64,000 nucleotides of DNA from DASTFY01 sp963829955 (GTDB taxonomy: Bacteria > Actinomycetota > Acidimicrobiia > Acidimicrobiales > Ilumatobacteraceae). This document shows positions 61,785-64,000 of the stretch, in pieces (the stretch's first letter is position 1; every line of letters starts with the position of its first letter). The position numbers and the translations under genes are program-made. The notes under the pieces were generated by a model. The model did no database searches. It was not told the DNA's origin and saw only the letters and a program-made list of their open reading frames with translations. The stretch lies in contig CAWHKS010000019.1 of assembly GCA_963829955.1 (NCBI GenBank), positions 186,001 through 250,000 on the forward strand, written 5' to 3'.

Positions 61785-64000
61785 GTGAGCCAGGCACTCG
61801 ATGAGATCAAGATCGGCGGGATGGGCGCCAGCCGCAAGCGGGTCGAGGACAACCGGTTCATACGCGGCAAGGGCAACTACGTCGACGACATCGTCCTGCC
61901 GGGCATGTTGCACATGGAGATCCTCCGCAGCCCGCTCGCCCACGCCAGGATCCGCTCGATCGACGCCAGCCGGGCCTGGAAGATCCCGGGCGTCCGGCTC
62001 GTCCTGACCGGCGACATGATGGCCAAGCGCAACCTGGCCTGGATGCCGACCCTTTCCTACGACACCCAGGCCGTGCTGGCCACGGACAAGGTCCGGTTCC
62101 AGGGGCAGGAGGTCGCGTGCGTCATCGCCGACGACCCGTACATCGCCAAGGACGCCTGCGAGGCGATCGACGTCGACTACGAGCCGTTGCCCGTCATCGT
62201 CAACCCGCGCCAGGCGATGGCCGAGGACGCGCCGCTGATCCGGGACGACAAGGAGAACCAGCACGACAACGTCGTGTACGACTGGACCGTCGGCGACCGC
62301 GACGCCACCGACCGCGCCTTCGAACAGGCCGACGTCGTGTCGAAGCTCGACCTCCACTACCCGCGGTCCCACCCCGCGCCGCTCGAGTGCTGTGGGTCGA
62401 TCGCCGACTTCAACCGGTCGACCTCGAAGCTCACCGTCTACATGACGACGCAGGCGCCCCACATCATCCGGGCAGCCGTCGCGCTCGTGGCCGAGCTGCC
62501 CGAGCACATGATCCGCATCATCTCGCCCGACCTCGGTGGCGGGTTCGGCAACAAGGTGCCCGTCTACCCCGGCTACGTCATGTCGATCCTGGCCTCGATC
62601 CTTCTGGAGCGGCCGGTCAAGTGGATCGAGGACCGGACCGGCAACCTCATCTCCACGGGGTTCGCGCGCGACATCTACCTGCACGGCGAGATGGCGTTGC
62701 GGCGCGACGGCAAGATCCTCGGCATCCGCATGCACACCGACGCCGACCACGGCGCGTTCTTCTCCGATGCCCAGCCGAGCAAGTTCAAGATCGGCCTGAT
62801 GCACTCGGCCTTCGCCTGCTACGACATCCCCGCCGCGCACCTGACGGCCAGAGGCATGTACACGAACAAGGCTCCCGGGGGCGTCGCCTACCGCTGCTCG
62901 TTCCGGGTGACCGAGGCCATGTTCTTCCAGGAGCGCATGGTGCAGGCCGCGGCCGACGACCTGGGCATGGACCAGGCCGAGTTCCGGCGCGTCAACTTCG
63001 TCCGCGACGACGACTTCCCGCACCGCACGCCGTTCGGCTTCCTCACGGACTCCGGCCAGTACGGCAAGTGCCTGGACGTCGGGCTCGAGGCCGTCGGGTA
63101 CCAGGACTTCCTCCGGCAGAAGGAGGAGGCGAGGAAGAACGGCCGCCTGCTGGGCATCGGCATCTCGACCATGACCGAACCCCTCGGGGCCGGCAACAGC
63201 CGCGAGTACGACATCCTCGGCATCAAGATGTTCGACTCCGCCGAGCTGCGCGTGCACATGACAGGCAAGGCCATCCTCCGCACCGGCGCCAAGTCGCAGG
63301 GCCAGGGCCACGAGACGACGTGGGCCCAGATCGTCGCCCATGAGCTGGGCATCCCGGCCGAGGACGTGATGGTCGAGGAAGGGGACACGGACACCGCTCC
63401 GTTCGGCATGGGGACGTACGCGTCGCGCAGCACGCCCGTCGCCGGCGCTGCGGTGGCCATGGTGTCCCGCAAGGTCCGGGCCAAGGCGCGCAAGCTCGCC
63501 GCCCACCTGCTGGAGGTGTCCGAGGAGGACGTCGAGTGGGAGCTCGGCCGCTTCTACGTGCGCAGCGCGCCGGACCGCGGCGTCAGCATCCAGGAGTGCG
63601 CCATGGCCGCCTACAGCAACATGCCCGACGGCATGGAGCCCGGCTTGGAGAACAACGCCTACTACGACCCGCCCAACCTCACCTGGCCGTTCGCCTGCTA
63701 CATCGCGACGGTCGAGGTGGATCCCGAGACGGGGGTGTGGGACGTGCTCAGCGTCGTCGCCGTGGACGACTGCGGGGTCCGCATCAACCCGATGATCGTC
63801 GAGGGTCAGATCATGGGTGGTCTGACGGAGGCATACGCCATGGCCAACATGCAGTTCATCACCTTCGACGCCGACGGCAACTGCATCGGGGCCAACTTCA
63901 TGGACTACCTCCTGCCCACGGCCTGGGAGACGCCCGGCTTCGAGCTGCACGAGGTGGTGACGCCCTGCCCGCACCACCCGATCGGCGCGAAGGGCATCGG
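61785..64000 (+). CDS. coxL: Aerobic carbon monoxide dehydrogenase, large molybdenum subunit (form I), cut by the window end
   Basis: Only the first 738 residues are visible. The active-site loop reads GGVAYRCSFRV, with AYRCSFR at residues 368-374. This is the form I signature whose Cys binds the Cu-S-Mo centre. The Mo-pterin loop LGGGFGNKVPVYPGYV and the final GAKGIG before the catalytic Glu are also present. GTG 61785 has GGGGAGG upstream. The order coxM-coxS-coxL is that of form I operons. CO would be oxidised to CO2 for energy or survival. Confidence 0.95.
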   Translation, partial: MSQALDEIKIGGMGASRKRVEDNRFIRGKGNYVDDIVLPGMLHMEILRSPLAHARIRSIDASRAWKIPGVRLVLTGDMMAKRNLAWMPTLSYDTQAVLATDKVRFQGQEVACVIADDPYIAKDACEAIDVDYEPLPVIVNPRQAMAEDAPLIRDDKENQHDNVVYDWTVGDRDATDRAFEQADVVSKLDLHYPRSHPAPLECCGSIADFNRSTSKLTVYMTTQAPHIIRAAVALVAELPEHMIRIISPDLGGGFGNKVPVYPGYVMSILASILLERPVKWIEDRTGNLISTGFARDIYLHGEMALRRDGKILGIRMHTDADHGAFFSDAQPSKFKIGLMHSAFACYDIPAAHLTARGMYTNKAPGGVAYRCSFRVTEAMFFQERMVQAAADDLGMDQAEFRRVNFVRDDDFPHRTPFGFLTDSGQYGKCLDVGLEAVGYQDFLRQKEEARKNGRLLGIGISTMTEPLGAGNSREYDILGIKMFDSAELRVHMTGKAILRTGAKSQGQGHETTWAQIVAHELGIPAEDVMVEEGDTDTAPFGMGTYASRSTPVAGAAVAMVSRKVRAKARKLAAHLLEVSEEDVEWELGRFYVRSAPDRGVSIQECAMAAYSNMPDGMEPGLENNAYYDPPNLTWPFACYIATVEVDPETGVWDVLSVVAVDDCGVRINPMIVEGQIMGGLTEAYAMANMQFITFDADGNCIGANFMDYLLPTAWETPGFELHEVVTPCPHHPIGAKGI

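Noticed and set aside
61563..63977. 804-codon open frame on the minus strand opposite coxS/coxL
   Set aside because: It runs opposite genes with complete catalytic motifs. Its His/Val/Asp-rich composition is typical of antisense frames.

Overview
The window is high-GC DNA with tightly packed genes and many GTG starts. A 31-codon bS22-type ribosomal protein gene and the block metG-tatD-(DPBB protein)-rsmA-ispE point to an actinobacterium. Several gene families and the form I CO dehydrogenase are compatible with an uncultured soil-type Acidimicrobiia relative, but that placement is an inference. Isolated single-base frameshifts in otherwise healthy genes (ispE, an S2P protease, glutaminase, a sigma factor and its partner) suggest a draft or metagenome assembly with residual indels, or recent decay.

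Layout. 0-12.5 kb is mostly minus-strand metabolism: a ferredoxin plus a DUF2231-Rieske protein carrying the relic of a sugar-dehydrogenase start, an acyl-CoA transferase family protein, a GNAT, a GH38 mannosidase and an amidase, with an MFS exporter, a TMEM175-type channel and a pirin on the plus strand. 12.5-20.6 kb is the conserved housekeeping block (DUF192, rsmI, HAD phosphatase, metG, tatD, DPBB protein, rsmA, ispE, DUF4328, bS22). It holds two unusual translation-control structures: a ladder of 14-bp start/stop repeats before rsmI, and a Met-Met leader peptide with a Shine-Dalgarno-sequestering hairpin before metG.

20.6-32.7 kb is a mosaic. A tRNA-Gln is followed by a fused nuclease/alkyltransferase-like gene and a tRNA-like scrap. 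Two ISL3-type remnants flank a secreted subtilase. Then come a broken YD-repeat lipoprotein, an IS481 scrap, a PAS scrap, a STAND regulator with its methyltransferase neighbour, and an integrase relic abutting a TIR-domain scrap.

32.9-46 kb holds stress and energy genes: a GerW-like protein, an F420-type oxidoreductase, DUF6325/SHOCT, Hsp20, an acetoin-dehydrogenase-like operon (E1 alpha, E1 beta, free lipoyl domain, AcoX), then phosphoribosyltransferase, erythromycin esterase, baeRF protein, S2P-CBS protease and dienelactone-hydrolase-like protein. This set matches the families of the mycobacterial DosR dormancy regulon, and two DosR-box-like palindromes precede the two operons.

46-51 kb has a DUF4062-STAND-HEAT protein convergent with a lone contractile-tail sheath-like gene that sits in an operon with a Rieske oxygenase. 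52-60 kb has glutaminase, a PIG-L/cyclic-nucleotide-binding fusion, a PLP cysteine-metabolism enzyme, a YihY-family membrane protein and an ECF sigma pair. The window ends with coxMSL, encoding form I aerobic CO dehydrogenase. CoxL carries AYRCSFR and runs off the end, and coxM seems to start at ATC. Together the genes suggest an aerobic soil heterotroph equipped for starvation and hypoxia survival and for trace-gas oxidation.
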